Part shown: positions 17,451 to 26,765 of the stretch, in pieces
Layout: every line of letters begins with the position of its first letter
Numbering within the stretch: position 1 is the first letter of the stretch
Source of the DNA: Nannocystis sp. RBIL2
GTDB lineage: Bacteria > Myxococcota_A > Polyangia > Nannocystales > Nannocystaceae
DNA length: 64,000 bases
Direction: 5' to 3'
Assembly (NCBI RefSeq): GCF_026626745.1
Contig: NZ_JAPNJW010000001.1
Coordinates: forward strand, 496,001 to 560,000
Notes under the pieces: generated by a model
Database searches by the model: none
What the model was told of the DNA's origin: nothing
The model's input: the letters and a program-made list of their open reading frames with translations, nothing else
Made by a program: the position numbers and the translations under genes

Positions 17451-20400
17451 ATGTCGTTCGTCGCCGCGGCGAGGCACACTGGGGCCCACATGGCCGCCGG
17501 CGACTACGAGCTCGCGGAGCAGCTGCACGACGGTCGCACGTCGCAGGTGTTCCGCGGCTTCCGCCGCCGCGACGGCGCGCGCGTGATCCTCAAGGCGCTG
17601 CGGCGCGAGTACAGCGACGCCGCCGGGACCGCTCGCCTGCAGCAGGAGGCCGAGCTGCTGCGGCGCTGCGTCGGGCCGGCGGTGCCCGAGGTCCTCGGCG
17701 TCGAGCGCTGGGACGGCTGCCCGGTGCTCGTCTTGCGCGACATCGGCGGCGCCTCCCTGCACCGCTTCCGCCAGGGCCGCCCGCTCTCGCTGGTGGCGCG
17801 CCTCGACCTCGCGCTAGCGATCTGCGGCGCGCTCGCCCGGGTCCACGCCGCCGGCGTGGTCCACCGCGACCTCAAGCCGGCCAACATCATCATCCACGGC
17901 GAGGGCGAGCGCGTGCAGCTGATCGACTTCAGCGCCGCCGTGGCCGGCGAGGGCACGCTGCAGTACATGTCGCCGGAGCAGACCGGGCGCACCGGCCGCG
18001 ACGTCGACCCGCGCAGCGACTACTACGCCCTCGGCGTCACCCTCTACGAGCTGTTCACCGGCCGCCTGCCGTTCGCCAGCGACGACCCGCTCGAGCTCGT
18101 GCACGCCCACCTCGCGCGCGTGCCCGCGGCCCCGGTCGCGCTCGTACCTGACCTCGGGGACACCTTGTCCCGCGTCGTCCTCCACCTGCTCGAGAAGAGC
18201 CCCGAGGCCCGGTACCAGAGCCTCGACGGCCTGCGCCACGACCTCGCCCGCTGCCGCGACGCCTTCGCCCGCGGCGAGCAGCCGCGCTTCGTCCCGGCCG
18301 CCCGCGACCGCCCCCCGGGCCTGCAGCTGCCCGCGACCCTGTTCGGCCGCGAGCGCGAGCTCGCCGGCTTGCTGTCCGTTTGGTCAGGTGTTCGCGCCGG
18401 CGCCCGCGCCCTCGCCCTCGTCGCCGGCCCCTCGGGCGCCGGCAAGTCGGCGCTGGTGCGCGCCCTGGCCGGGGCGGTGCGCGAGGCCGGCGGCGTGTTC
18501 GTCAGCGGGCGCTTCGAGCAGGGCGAGAAAGCGACCCCGTATGCCGGCCTGCTCGCGGCCCTCGACCAATTGCTGCGCCGCGCCCTGGCCGAGCCCGACG
18601 AGCGCCTCGCGGCAGTGCGCGCTGCCCTCGACGCCGCCCTCGGCGACGCCGCGGCCGGTCTCGCCGACGTCTTGCCCGCGCTCGCGCTCGTCATCGGCGC
18701 CCGCCCGCGTCCCAGCGTCCCCCTGCCCGCCGAGGCCGCCGGCCGCTTCCACATCGCAGTCACCCGCCTCGTGCGCGTGTTCGCCGGCCGCCAAGCCCCG
18801 CTCGTGATCGCCGTCGACGACCTGCAGTGGGCCGACCCGGCCAGCCTGCGCCTCTACGACGAGCTCGCGCGCGAGCCCAGCCTCGACCACCTGCTCCTCG
18901 TCGGCAGCTACCGCGACGACGAGCTCGCCCCCGGCCACCCGCTGCGCGGCCTCGCGGCCGACGTCCGCGTCGTCCTCGGCTCGCTGTCCGCCGCCCAGGT
19001 CCAGCGCCTGATCGCCGAGACGCTCGCCTGGCCCGAAGGACAGGCCGCCGAGCTGGCCGCGGTCGTCTCCGCCAACACCGACAACAACCCGCTGTTCGTG
19101 CGCGCCTACCTGCGCTGGCTGTTCGACCAGGGCCTTCTGGTGTGGTCGCCCGAGCGCGACGGCTGGGCCTGGGACGCCGCCGCCACCGCCCGCGCCGCCC
19201 CCGGCGCCGACATCGTCGCGCTGATGACCCGCCGGCTCGCCGCCCTCGACGCCCACGTCCGCGCGGCGCTGCAGGCCGCCGCCTGCGTCGGCGCCCGCTT
19301 CGACCGCGAGCGCCTGGCCGGCCTGCTCGGCCGCGACCCCGCCACCGTCGAGGCAGCGCTCGCCCAGGCCATCGATCGCGGCCTCGTCGTCGCCGTCGAC
19401 GTCGGCGTCTACGAGTTCGTCCACGACCGCGTACAGCAGGCCGCCTACGCCGGCCTGCCCGCGGGCGAGCGCCAGCGCCTCCACCTCGAGCTCGGCCGCG
19501 GCCTGCTGCGCGGCGCCGACTCGGCTGTCCTCGAGGACATGCTCTTCGAGATCGTCGGCCACCTCAACCTCGCGGCCGCCAAGCTCGTCGCGCCGGCCGA
19601 GCGCCTGCGCCTGGCCGAGCTCGACCTCGCGGCCGGGCGCAAGGCCATGCGCGCCGCCGCCTTCCCCACCGCCGTCCAGCTGCTGCGCCAGGGCCTGGCG
19701 GTCCTGCCCGACCGCGCCTGGGCGACCCACTACGACCTCGCCTTCGCGCTGACCCGCGACTGCATGGAGTGCGAGCACTTCGCCGGCGACCCCGACGCCG
19801 CCGCAGCCCGCTTCGCCCCGCTCCTCGCCCGCGCCCGCGACGACGTCGACCGCGCCGCCGTCCACGACCTCAAGGTCGCGCTCGAGACCGATCGCGCCAG
19901 CATCCACGCCGCGCTCGCGGCCGGGCGCGCCGGCCTGGCCTTGCTCGGCGTCCACGTGCCGGCCAGCGCCTCGCGCGTGGCGATCCTGCGCGAGCTCGCG
20001 GCCGTCCGCTGGCTGCGCGGCCGCACCTCCCTGACCGACCTGGCCGCGCTGCCCCAGGTCCGCGACGCCCGGATCGCCTGCGCCCTCCGGCTCCTCTGCA
20101 CGATCTGCGTCTCCGCCTACCACCACCAGCCCGACCTCTCGCTCCTCTACGGCCTGCGCGCCCTGGCCCTCGCCCTGCGCCACGGCGTCATCGGCGAGTC
20201 GGCCATCGCGGTCGCCCTCTACGCCTTCGCCCACGTCCACATGTTCGGCGACGTCGCCGGCGCGCGGGCCCTGCAGGAGGTCGCCTACGCCCTCGCCGAT
20301 CGCTTCGCCGACCCGCGCCTCGGCCCCCAGCTCGCCAACTACTGCGGCGTCTACGTCGCCGCCTGGCTCGAGCCCGCCGCGGTCACGGTCGCCCGGCTCG

Positions 20401-22538
20401 AGCGCGAGCTCGAGCAAGCGACCCGGCTCGGCGCCACCTCGATGGCGCTCTACATCTCGGTCGGCATCATCCACGCGCGCTGGCTCGGCCTCGGCGACGT
20501 CGAGCAGCTCCTCGCCAGCGGCCGCGCCCACGCCCCGATCGGCGTCGGCATGCCCGGCTTCGACCAGCGCCACTGGCACCTGCTGTTCGTGCGCCTGTGC
20601 CTGGCCCTGCGCGGCGAGACCGACGGCCCCACCTCGCTCGCCGGCCCCGACTTCGACGAGGACACCCTCGTCGACGAGCTCGGCCCGCACAGCCGCGCCC
20701 TCGCCTCGGTCTACCACCTTGCCAAGCTCACGCTCCTCTACCACCACGGCGCCATCGACGAGGCGCTCGCGCTGTCGAAGCGGCTGCGCTGGGCTCGCAC
20801 CGAGGGCGCCCTGCTGCTGATCGATCAGATCACCCTCCCGCTGCTCGTCCTCACCGCCCGCGGCGAGCCGCTCGCGCGCCAGGACCAGCGGCGCGCCCTG
20901 GGCTGGCTCGGACACCTGCGCCGCTGGGCCGAGCTGAGCCGCGAAAACATCGAGGGCCGACTCTTCCTCGCCGAGGCCGAGCTGGCCCGCTGCCGCGGCG
21001 ACCACGACCAGGCCGCCCTGCTCTACCCGCGCGCCGTCGAGGCCGCCCGCCGCGCCGGTCACCAGCGGATCGAGGCCCTCGCGCTCGAGCGGGCCGGCCG
21101 GCACTGCGCCGCCCAGCAATCACATGTCCTCTCGCACATGTACCTCGGGGCAGCCGCGGCCACCTACGACCGCTGGGGCGCGTCGGCCCTGGCCGCCCGC
21201 CTGCGCGCCGAGTTCCCCGGGCTCGCCGCGCCCGCCCCCGTCCCCGTGCCCGTCGCCGCGCCGACCCCGATCCCCGCGCCCACCAGCTCCGGCGCCGAGG
21301 CGATCGACGTCGCCGCCCTCCTGCGCAGCACCCGGGCGATCACCGGCGAGCTCGTGCTCGACAAGCTGCTGCGCGCGCTGGTCCGCACCGTCCTCGAGGT
21401 CGCCGGCGCCCGCCGCTGCTTCGTCCTGCTGGCCGGCGACGGCGGCCTGCAGATCGCCGCCGCCGCCGACGTCGCCCGCGAGCGGCTCGACGTCTTGCAA
21501 TCTCGGGCCATGTCCGAAGAGCCAGGTCTCCCGCAGTCGCTGGTCCACTTCGTCGCCCGCACCCGCCGCGACGTCGTCCTCGGCGACGCCGAGGTCGACC
21601 ACGACTTCGCCGGCGACCCCGCGCTGGCCGGCGTGCGCTCCGTCCTGTGCGCGCCGATCCTCGGCCACGGCGAGCTGCTCGGCGTCCTCTACCTCGACAA
21701 CGACCTCGCCCCGCACACCTTCGGCAGCGGTCGGCTCGCCCTGCTGCGCCACCTCGCGGCCCAGATCGCCACCTCGATCGACAACGCCCGCCTCTACGAA
21801 GATCTGGCCCGCGCCCGCGACGCGGCGGTGCGCGCCGATCGGCTCAAGACCCGCTTCCTGCTCAACATGAGCCACGAGCTGCGGACCCCGCTCAACGCAG
21901 TGCTCGGCTACGCCGAGCTGATCCGCGAGTCGGCGGCCGAGGGCGACCTCGCGGCGATCGACGGTGACACCGAGAAGATCCGCCGCGCCGCCGCGCGCCT
22001 GGTCCGCACCCTCACCAACATCCTCGAGCTCTCGCGGGTCGAGGCCGACGTCGTCGAGCCCGCGCGGGTGACCGTCGACGTTGCCGCGCTGGTGCGCGAG
22101 GCGGTGGCCGCCTGCGAGGTCGAGGCGCGCGCGCGCGGCGACGCGCTCGCGCTCGAGCTCGACCCGGCGCCGTTCGTGTGCCTGACCGATCCCGCCATGC
22201 TCGCCCACTGCGTCTCGACGCTGGTCGACAACGCGGTCCGCTTCACCGACCACGGTCGCGTCACCGTGCGCCTCGCCGCCATCGCCCGGGACGTCGATCC
22301 GTGGCTCGAACTGCGGGTCAGCGACACCGGCGTCGGCATCGCCGCGGGCGACCTCTCGCGCCTGTTCGTCGCCTTCCAGCCGCTCGACGATGCCCCCACG
22401 CGGGCCCAGGAGGGCAGCGGCGTCAGCCTCGCGCTGGCCCACCGGTTCGCCCGCCTCCTCGGCGGCGACATCGACGTCGTCAGCGCTCCCGGTCGCGGCT
22501 CGACCTTCGTCCTGCGAGTCCCGGCGCCGCGCGAGTGA
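17451..22538 (+). CDS. Hybrid signalling protein: Ser/Thr kinase - AAA ATPase - GAF - histidine kinase
   Basis: 1695 residues. The order is: Ser/Thr kinase (about 15-290) with Lys48, HRDLKPAN (138-145) and MSPEQ; ATPase with P-loop GPSGAGKS (326-333) and Walker B VIAVDDLQWAD; a long helical TPR-like region; GAF domain (about 1300-1450); HisKA with NMSHELRTPLN (phospho-acceptor His1475); and HATPase with N box around Asn1594, DTGVGI and a GSGVSLAL lid. The kinase lacks a canonical Gly loop (LHDGRTSQVF) and has Asp-Phe-Ser in place of DFG. This is frequent in this architecture, so Ser/Thr catalysis is uncertain. No receiver domain is attached. The start could also be the ATG at 17490. Several degenerate 14-nt-phase repeat pairs fall inside the gene. 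Confidence 0.92.
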   Translation: MSFVAAARHTGAHMAAGDYELAEQLHDGRTSQVFRGFRRRDGARVILKALRREYSDAAGTARLQQEAELLRRCVGPAVPEVLGVERWDGCPVLVLRDIGGASLHRFRQGRPLSLVARLDLALAICGALARVHAAGVVHRDLKPANIIIHGEGERVQLIDFSAAVAGEGTLQYMSPEQTGRTGRDVDPRSDYYALGVTLYELFTGRLPFASDDPLELVHAHLARVPAAPVALVPDLGDTLSRVVLHLLEKSPEARYQSLDGLRHDLARCRDAFARGEQPRFVPAARDRPPGLQLPATLFGRERELAGLLSVWSGVRAGARALALVAGPSGAGKSALVRALAGAVREAGGVFVSGRFEQGEKATPYAGLLAALDQLLRRALAEPDERLAAVRAALDAALGDAAAGLADVLPALALVIGARPRPSVPLPAEAAGRFHIAVTRLVRVFAGRQAPLVIAVDDLQWADPASLRLYDELAREPSLDHLLLVGSYRDDELAPGHPLRGLAADVRVVLGSLSAAQVQRLIAETLAWPEGQAAELAAVVSANTDNNPLFVRAYLRWLFDQGLLVWSPERDGWAWDAAATARAAPGADIVALMTRRLAALDAHVRAALQAAACVGARFDRERLAGLLGRDPATVEAALAQAIDRGLVVAVDVGVYEFVHDRVQQAAYAGLPAGERQRLHLELGRGLLRGADSAVLEDMLFEIVGHLNLAAAKLVAPAERLRLAELDLAAGRKAMRAAAFPTAVQLLRQGLAVLPDRAWATHYDLAFALTRDCMECEHFAGDPDAAAARFAPLLARARDDVDRAAVHDLKVALETDRASIHAALAAGRAGLALLGVHVPASASRVAILRELAAVRWLRGRTSLTDLAALPQVRDARIACALRLLCTICVSAYHHQPDLSLLYGLRALALALRHGVIGESAIAVALYAFAHVHMFGDVAGARALQEVAYALADRFADPRLGPQLANYCGVYVAAWLEPAAVTVARLERELEQATRLGATSMALYISVGIIHARWLGLGDVEQLLASGRAHAPIGVGMPGFDQRHWHLLFVRLCLALRGETDGPTSLAGPDFDEDTLVDELGPHSRALASVYHLAKLTLLYHHGAIDEALALSKRLRWARTEGALLLIDQITLPLLVLTARGEPLARQDQRRALGWLGHLRRWAELSRENIEGRLFLAEAELARCRGDHDQAALLYPRAVEAARRAGHQRIEALALERAGRHCAAQQSHVLSHMYLGAAAATYDRWGASALAARLRAEFPGLAAPAPVPVPVAAPTPIPAPTSSGAEAIDVAALLRSTRAITGELVLDKLLRALVRTVLEVAGARRCFVLLAGDGGLQIAAAADVARERLDVLQSRAMSEEPGLPQSLVHFVARTRRDVVLGDAEVDHDFAGDPALAGVRSVLCAPILGHGELLGVLYLDNDLAPHTFGSGRLALLRHLAAQIATSIDNARLYEDLARARDAAVRADRLKTRFLLNMSHELRTPLNAVLGYAELIRESAAEGDLAAIDGDTEKIRRAAARLVRTLTNILELSRVEADVVEPARVTVDVAALVREAVAACEVEARARGDALALELDPAPFVCLTDPAMLAHCVSTLVDNAVRFTDHGRVTVRLAAIARDVDPWLELRVSDTGVGIAAGDLSRLFVAFQPLDDAPTRAQEGSGVSLALAHRFARLLGGDIDVVSAPGRGSTFVLRVPAPRE
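21120..21146. repeat. In-gene 14-nt repeat pair
   Basis: CATG cores at 21123 and 21137 with ACATGTCC flanks match the intergenic arrays, yet lie inside the hybrid kinase gene and are translated as SHVLSHMYLG. They fall between the TPR-like and GAF regions, where a short insert would be tolerated. Confidence 0.6.
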
Positions 22539-22622
22539 TGCCCACGCCCACGCCCTGCCACCTCGAGACCCGACATCCCCAGCGCTCGACAACCCGGGAC
22601 ACCTCCGGCATCCTCGGCCGGC

Positions 22623-24014
22623 ATGGTCTCGCGCGGTCGCCTGCGGCCTCCGGACAGCGCCGGTGGCCGGCCTCGCGCGCACGCGCGGCCGCGCGCCTCG
22701 GCCGTCGTCGGCCTCGCAGTCCTGGTGGCCGCGGTCGCCCCCGCCTGCCGGCCTGAGCCGTCGGCCCCCGACCGACCTGTCCCTGCGAACATCCCCGCGC
22801 CGGGCCTCACCGTCTACAAGTTCGCCCGCGTCGTCACCGCCCCGCACGAGGTCGTCGAAGGCGGCGCGGTGGTGGTCGACGGCAAGCGCTTCCACAGCGT
22901 GCTCGCGGCCGGCGAGCCGCTGCCCGCCGGGGCCAAAATCGTCGATCACGGCCGCTACACCGCGATCCCCGGCCTCATCGACGCCCACACCCACATCACG
23001 TTCTGCTGGGACCCGGCGTGGGGTGACCGCGCGCCGCACGACCCGTTCCAGATCGCCCAGACAAAGGCTCAGCTCCAGCCGCTGGTCGAGGCCAACGGCC
23101 GCACCCTGCTCTCGATCGGCGTCACCACGATCCGCGACCTCGGCTCCGACAACCACCTCGACCTCGAGACCGCCGCGCGCATCGAGGCCGGCGAGCTCGT
23201 CGGCCCGCGGATCTTCGGCGCCGGCGACGGCGTGTGGTCGTCGCGCCTGGCGCCCAAGGAGTCGACCCGCCCCGGTCAGGCCGACGGCGTCGAGCAGGTC
23301 GCCGCCACGGTGCGGCGAGAGATCGACGCCGGCGTCAAGGTCGTCAAGCTGTGGGCCTCGACCGGCAGCGACGACGACCTCACCGGCGAGCGCACCTACT
23401 CGTACGAAGAGATCAAGGCCGCCGTCGACATCGCCCACGCCCACGGGATCCCCGTCGCCGTCCACGACACCCTCGGCGCCGTCACCGACGACATCGTCCG
23501 CGCCGGCGCCGACAGCGTCGAGCACCCGCGCAAGCTGTCCCCCGACACGCTCGCTACCATGCGCGCCCGCGGCGTCGCCTACGTGCCGACCATCCATCAC
23601 AACCGCTACTACCGCGACAACATCGACCGCTTCGGCTTCTCGCCCGACAAGCGCGCCGCCTTCGACGCCTTCATCGCCGACAACATCGCCACCGCCAGGG
23701 CCGCCCACGCCGCCGGCGTCACCATCGTCATGGGCTCCGACGCCCTCTACACCGCCTTCGGCGAGAGCACCCGCGAGCTCGACGTATTCGTCCACGACGT
23801 CGGCATGACGCCGATGGAGGCCCTCGCCACCGCCACCACCGACGCCGCCAAGCTGCTACGCGCCGACGACCGGATCGGCGCCATCCGCCCCAACTTCCTG
23901 GCCGACTTCGTGGTGCTCGACGGCGACCTGTCGCAGATCGAGCACATCCACAACGTGGTCGCGGTGGTCAAGGAAGGCGCAGTGGTGTTCGAGGCCTCGG
24001 CGACCGGCAACTAG
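22623..24014 (+). CDS. Amidohydrolase-family lipoprotein
   Basis: 463 residues. The signal ends Ala-Pro-Ala-Cys (Cys42), so the enzyme should sit on the envelope. Metal and catalytic residues of the imidazolonepropionase/prolidase-like amidohydrolases are in place: DAHTHI (His122, His124), Lys242 in VKLWAS (possible carboxylated bridge), His281, His301 in the EHPRKL motif, and Asp373 in MGSDALY. The substrate is unknown; relatives act on dipeptides, organophosphates or cyclic amides. The ATG at 22623 is 84 nt after the kinase stop. A nearer start that would drop the Arg-rich n-region is not evident. Confidence 0.85.
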   Translation: MVSRGRLRPPDSAGGRPRAHARPRASAVVGLAVLVAAVAPACRPEPSAPDRPVPANIPAPGLTVYKFARVVTAPHEVVEGGAVVVDGKRFHSVLAAGEPLPAGAKIVDHGRYTAIPGLIDAHTHITFCWDPAWGDRAPHDPFQIAQTKAQLQPLVEANGRTLLSIGVTTIRDLGSDNHLDLETAARIEAGELVGPRIFGAGDGVWSSRLAPKESTRPGQADGVEQVAATVRREIDAGVKVVKLWASTGSDDDLTGERTYSYEEIKAAVDIAHAHGIPVAVHDTLGAVTDDIVRAGADSVEHPRKLSPDTLATMRARGVAYVPTIHHNRYYRDNIDRFGFSPDKRAAFDAFIADNIATARAAHAAGVTIVMGSDALYTAFGESTRELDVFVHDVGMTPMEALATATTDAAKLLRADDRIGAIRPNFLADFVVLDGDLSQIEHIHNVVAVVKEGAVVFEASATGN

Positions 24015-24097
24015 CGCTCGGGCCCGCCGTGTACGAGCTTCGTAAAAACTAAAAACCCCGACTCCCGGAGACCGAGGCCGGACGTATCCTCCGCCGA

Positions 24098-24537
24098 ATG
24101 ACCCGGGTCGCTCTCTCCGCGCTGGTGCTCCTGCTCGCCTGCACGCCGCCGCCCGCGGTCGCGACGAAGCGGGCCGAGATCCCCGCGCTGCGGTGTTCGC
24201 TCGACGTGCCGCCGGCACCGAGGTCATGCTCGATGACGACGGCGCGACCTTCGTGCTCGAGCCCGGGACGCGAGCTCCGCATAGCTTCTCCCTCCACGCG
24301 CGCGCCCCGGCGCAGCGGGGCGAGCTGCGGCAGGTGCTGGCCGCGGACGTGTCGATCGCCTACGCGCTGGAGGCCAACGACGGCGGCAGCGGCGGCAGCG
24401 AGTCGACGCTCGTCGGCAGCCTGCAGGTCGGCAGCTCCGAGTTCGCGGTGAAGTGCCACGACCAGGACGAATGGCCGGGCGATCCGGATGCGTCCTGGTG
24501 CCTCACCTGGCTGGCGACGATCCGCGTCGACCGCTGA
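24098..24537 (+). pseudogene. Frame-broken small lipoprotein gene
   Basis: The first frame, from ATG 24098, encodes a good lipoprotein signal (Leu-Leu-Ala-Cys, Cys15) and about 25 further residues, then turns into Arg/Ser/Pro-rich nonsense ending at 24451. From about 24190 the reading frame two bases over carries the plausible body: EVMLDDDGATFVLEPG, SFSLHARAPA, SIAYALEANDGGSGG, SSEFAVKCHDQDEW and SWCLTWLATIRVDR, ending at 24537. One indel near 24190-24225 would join them into a roughly 146-residue protein. It may be a true mutation or a sequencing error. The family is not recognised. Confidence 0.65.
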
Positions 24538-24558
24538 GCCGTCGCGAATGTGCGCTAT

Positions 24559-24612
24559 CGAGTGTCCCTGAGGACATGCTCGTTCAGGCATGTCCCACAG
24601 AACATGTCTCGC
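24559..24612. repeat. 14-nt palindrome array, 3-4 units (array D)
   Basis: CATG cores at 24575, 24589 and 24603, with a degenerate AGTG unit at 24561. It fills most of the 83-nt gap between two convergent genes. Confidence 0.85.
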
Positions 24613-24620
24613 AAAAACAG

Positions 24621-24815
24621 CTACGGCACGGGCACGCTCTGCGGGCCCGGCTCGTCGCCGACCACGTAATCCGGCGGCGGGGTCCACACGAACTCACGCC
24701 CGTCGGGATACTTCACCCGGTACGGCGCCGAACCGCCCTTTCCCAGGGCTTCGATGACTTCGCCTTCCTCGCCTGACGGGGTCGTGACGCGCGTGCCTAC
24801 CGGGACTACGTTCAT
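24621..24815 (-). CDS. Small SH3-like protein, function unknown
   Basis: 64 residues: VPVGTRVTTPSGEEGEV, then APYRVKYPDGREFVWTPP and PDYVVGDE. Alternating short strands and the Gly/Pro turns suggest a small SH3-like beta barrel, reminiscent of DUF1918-type proteins, but the match is not firm. The start has a GAAGGAAG ribosome site. The size and cytosolic composition suggest a stand-alone binding domain. Confidence 0.6.
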   Translation of the reverse strand: MNVVPVGTRVTTPSGEEGEVIEALGKGGSAPYRVKYPDGREFVWTPPPDYVVGDEPGPQSVPVP

Positions 24816-25020
24816 GGCCTTCTTCCTTCGTGAGTCGGCGCCGGCTCGCCGCGCGAACCGTGCTCTTCCAATATTTTTCCATCCTCGCCATCGGCAAGCG
24901 CCGCCCGCCCGAGTTTCGCCGCGCCGGCGCCAAAAGCCTGCTGAGGTCGCCCCGGAGCGCCTCGCCGGCGCCAGCGGGCTCGGCCGGACCCTCGCGCCCC
25001 TCCGACTGCGCTGATTGCGG

Positions 25021-25599
25021 CTACACGCCGTGCTCCGCTCGCCGCACGAGCCGCCGCAGCGCCTCGTCGTCGAGTTCCTCGAGCGCGAGCACTGCGAGGT
25101 ACGGATCGTCGCCGGGCAGCTGCAACCATCGCGCGAACGCCGGCTCGGTCTTCAGGCCCTCGCGCTTCCACCGAGTGATCGTCGCCACCGCCGCCGCGCC
25201 CGCGAGCGCCAGCACCCGCGCCTCGACCTGCAGGTGGCGCCAGCCGTGCTGCCGCGCCACCGGCTGCGGCTGCCCGAACAGCTCGACCGCGAACTCCTCC
25301 GCCTCGAACCGCACGATCGTCGACGGCACCCCGCGCACCGGGACATGCTCCGCCATGAACCCGGGCTGCGTCGCGTACGCCGAGCACGCGGCCACGAACG
25401 CCGCCGGCTCGTGCACTTCGCACAGCACGTCGAGGTCGCTCGCCTCGGTGTGGATCGGCAGCGGCAGCGTCCCTGCCAGCGCCGGCTGGAACTCGCCCAG
25501 CCGCTCGAAGATCGCCAGCGACCGCAGCACCGCGTACGCCCGTCGCTGCCGCGGCGCGCCCGTCCGCAGCCCCTCGAGATCGGTCCGCGCGCGCGTCAT
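25021..25599 (-). CDS. DUF4269 family protein (nucleotidyltransferase-like)
   Basis: 192 residues. Recognisable DUF4269 features are RTGAPRQRRAYAVL, LAIFERLGEFQPALAGTLPL, the acidic SDLDVLCEVHE (two Asp in the position of a nucleotidyltransferase metal site), FAVELFGQPQPVARQHGWRHLQVE, and a C-terminal FARWLQLPGDDPYLAVLALEE. DUF4269 proteins are of unknown function; a nucleotidyltransferase fold is inferred from the Asp-Leu-Asp motif. It stands alone between the small SH3-like gene and the LysR gene on the same strand. Confidence 0.83.
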   Translation of the reverse strand: MTRARTDLEGLRTGAPRQRRAYAVLRSLAIFERLGEFQPALAGTLPLPIHTEASDLDVLCEVHEPAAFVAACSAYATQPGFMAEHVPVRGVPSTIVRFEAEEFAVELFGQPQPVARQHGWRHLQVEARVLALAGAAAVATITRWKREGLKTEPAFARWLQLPGDDPYLAVLALEELDDEALRRLVRRAEHGV

Positions 25600-25650
25600 C
25601 GCCGGCGAGCCTAGCCGATCCTCCGCCGATTCACGACGCCCCAGCGTCCG

Positions 25651-25676
25651 CGACCTGCTCCAAAAGACATCCCCAC
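25651..25676. repeat. Degenerate 14-nt repeat pair
   Basis: CCTG at 25654 and CATC at 25668, 14 nt apart, located 74 nt past the LysR stop codon. Weaker than the main arrays. Confidence 0.45.
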
Positions 25677-25749
25677 GGACGTCGCTCGCGGCGCCTCGCC
25701 TCTCACAGCATGCGCTCCGCCGCGACCGCCCGTACTCCGCCGCGGCCTC

Positions 25750-26682
25750 TCACCCCGCCGGGCGCTTCCCCAGCGCTTGCGTCACGAACGCCACGAACGT
25801 CCGCTCGAGCCGGCTCGGCACCCGGTCGAGCAACCTCACCAGAGAGATCCGGTTCGTCAGCGCCCGCTTGCGCGTCGTCACTGCCACCAGCTCTCCGGCC
25901 GCCAGCGCGCGCGCGACCGTGTGCGCCGGCACCACCCCGAAGCCCATCCCGTGGCTCGTCGCGGCGATCACCGCCTGCACGCTCTCGACCGCCAGCGCCG
26001 GCTCGAGCCGCGGCGGCACCCGGCCGAAGTGGTGGCGGAACCACCCGCGCACTGCCGGCGCGCTCGCGTGGTAGTCGACGAAGCGCTGCCCCGACAGCCG
26101 CGCGAACGCCCGGCTGCCCGCCAGCGTCGCCGCCTCGTGGCCCGCCGCCGCCACCAGCACCAGCGCCTCCTCCATCACCTCGGCCACCTCGAAGCCGGCC
26201 AGCCGGCGCTCCGCCGGACCTGGCCCTTCGAACAGGTCCGCGAACCCCAGGTCGAGGCGGCCCTCCTCGAGCAGCGGCACGATCTCGGACGGGTGCCCGA
26301 GGCGCAGCGAGAAGCGCACCCCCGGGTGGACGCGGGCGAACCCCGCCAGCACCTCCGGCAGGCGGTGCGCCCCGAACTCGACCGGCGCCCCGATCTGCAG
26401 CGTCCCCGCCAGCTCGTGGCGGGCGCGGTGGATCTGCCCGACCCGCTCCTGCAGCCCCGCGACGAACGGCGCCACCACGGCGAACAGCGCCTCGCCGGCC
26501 GCCGTCGGCACCACCGCCCGGTGGCGGCGGACGAACAGCTGCGCCTTCAGCTCGTCCTCGAGCTTGGCCAGGCTCTGGCTCACCGCCGACTGCGTCACGT
26601 GCAGCGCCGCCGCGGCCGCGCTGACGCTGCGCGCCTCGTGGACGTGGAAGAACACCCGCAGGCGGTTGAAGTCCGGCAGCAT
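25750..26682 (-). CDS. LysR-family transcriptional regulator
   Basis: 310 residues from the ATG at 26682 (a further ATG three codons upstream is possible). The N-terminal winged helix is typical: MLPDFNRLRVFFHVHEARSVSAAAAALHVTQSAVSQSLAKLE, broken here only by description. A linker helix and the periplasmic-binding-like effector domain follow, with LQIGAPVEFGAHRLPEVLAGF and an AATSHGMGFGVVPAHTV strand-turn near the C terminus. It is transcribed divergently from the adenosylhomocysteinase gene across an 83-nt gap, the usual arrangement for a LysR protein and its target. Control of methyl-cycle genes is inference. Confidence 0.88.
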   Translation of the reverse strand: MLPDFNRLRVFFHVHEARSVSAAAAALHVTQSAVSQSLAKLEDELKAQLFVRRHRAVVPTAAGEALFAVVAPFVAGLQERVGQIHRARHELAGTLQIGAPVEFGAHRLPEVLAGFARVHPGVRFSLRLGHPSEIVPLLEEGRLDLGFADLFEGPGPAERRLAGFEVAEVMEEALVLVAAAGHEAATLAGSRAFARLSGQRFVDYHASAPAVRGWFRHHFGRVPPRLEPALAVESVQAVIAATSHGMGFGVVPAHTVARALAAGELVAVTTRKRALTNRISLVRLLDRVPSRLERTFVAFVTQALGKRPAG

Positions 26683-26765
26683 TAGCCACACTTATACCAT
26701 CGGAGAGAAACTCGAACGTGACTCATGCGTCGCCCTCCCGCATCTTCGCCGGCAGGAGCGTGTCC

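Noticed and set aside
18384..21119. 911-codon open frame on the - strand
   Set aside because: Shadow of the hybrid kinase; composition is Gly/Ala/Glu/Val only, with no family features.
24098..24537. Programmed frameshift
   Set aside because: No slippery heptamer or downstream structure is evident; a simple indel or read error is more likely.
26692..26765. SAH riboswitch upstream of the adenosylhomocysteinase gene
   Set aside because: The leader is short and the conserved core and pseudoknot elements could not be found.
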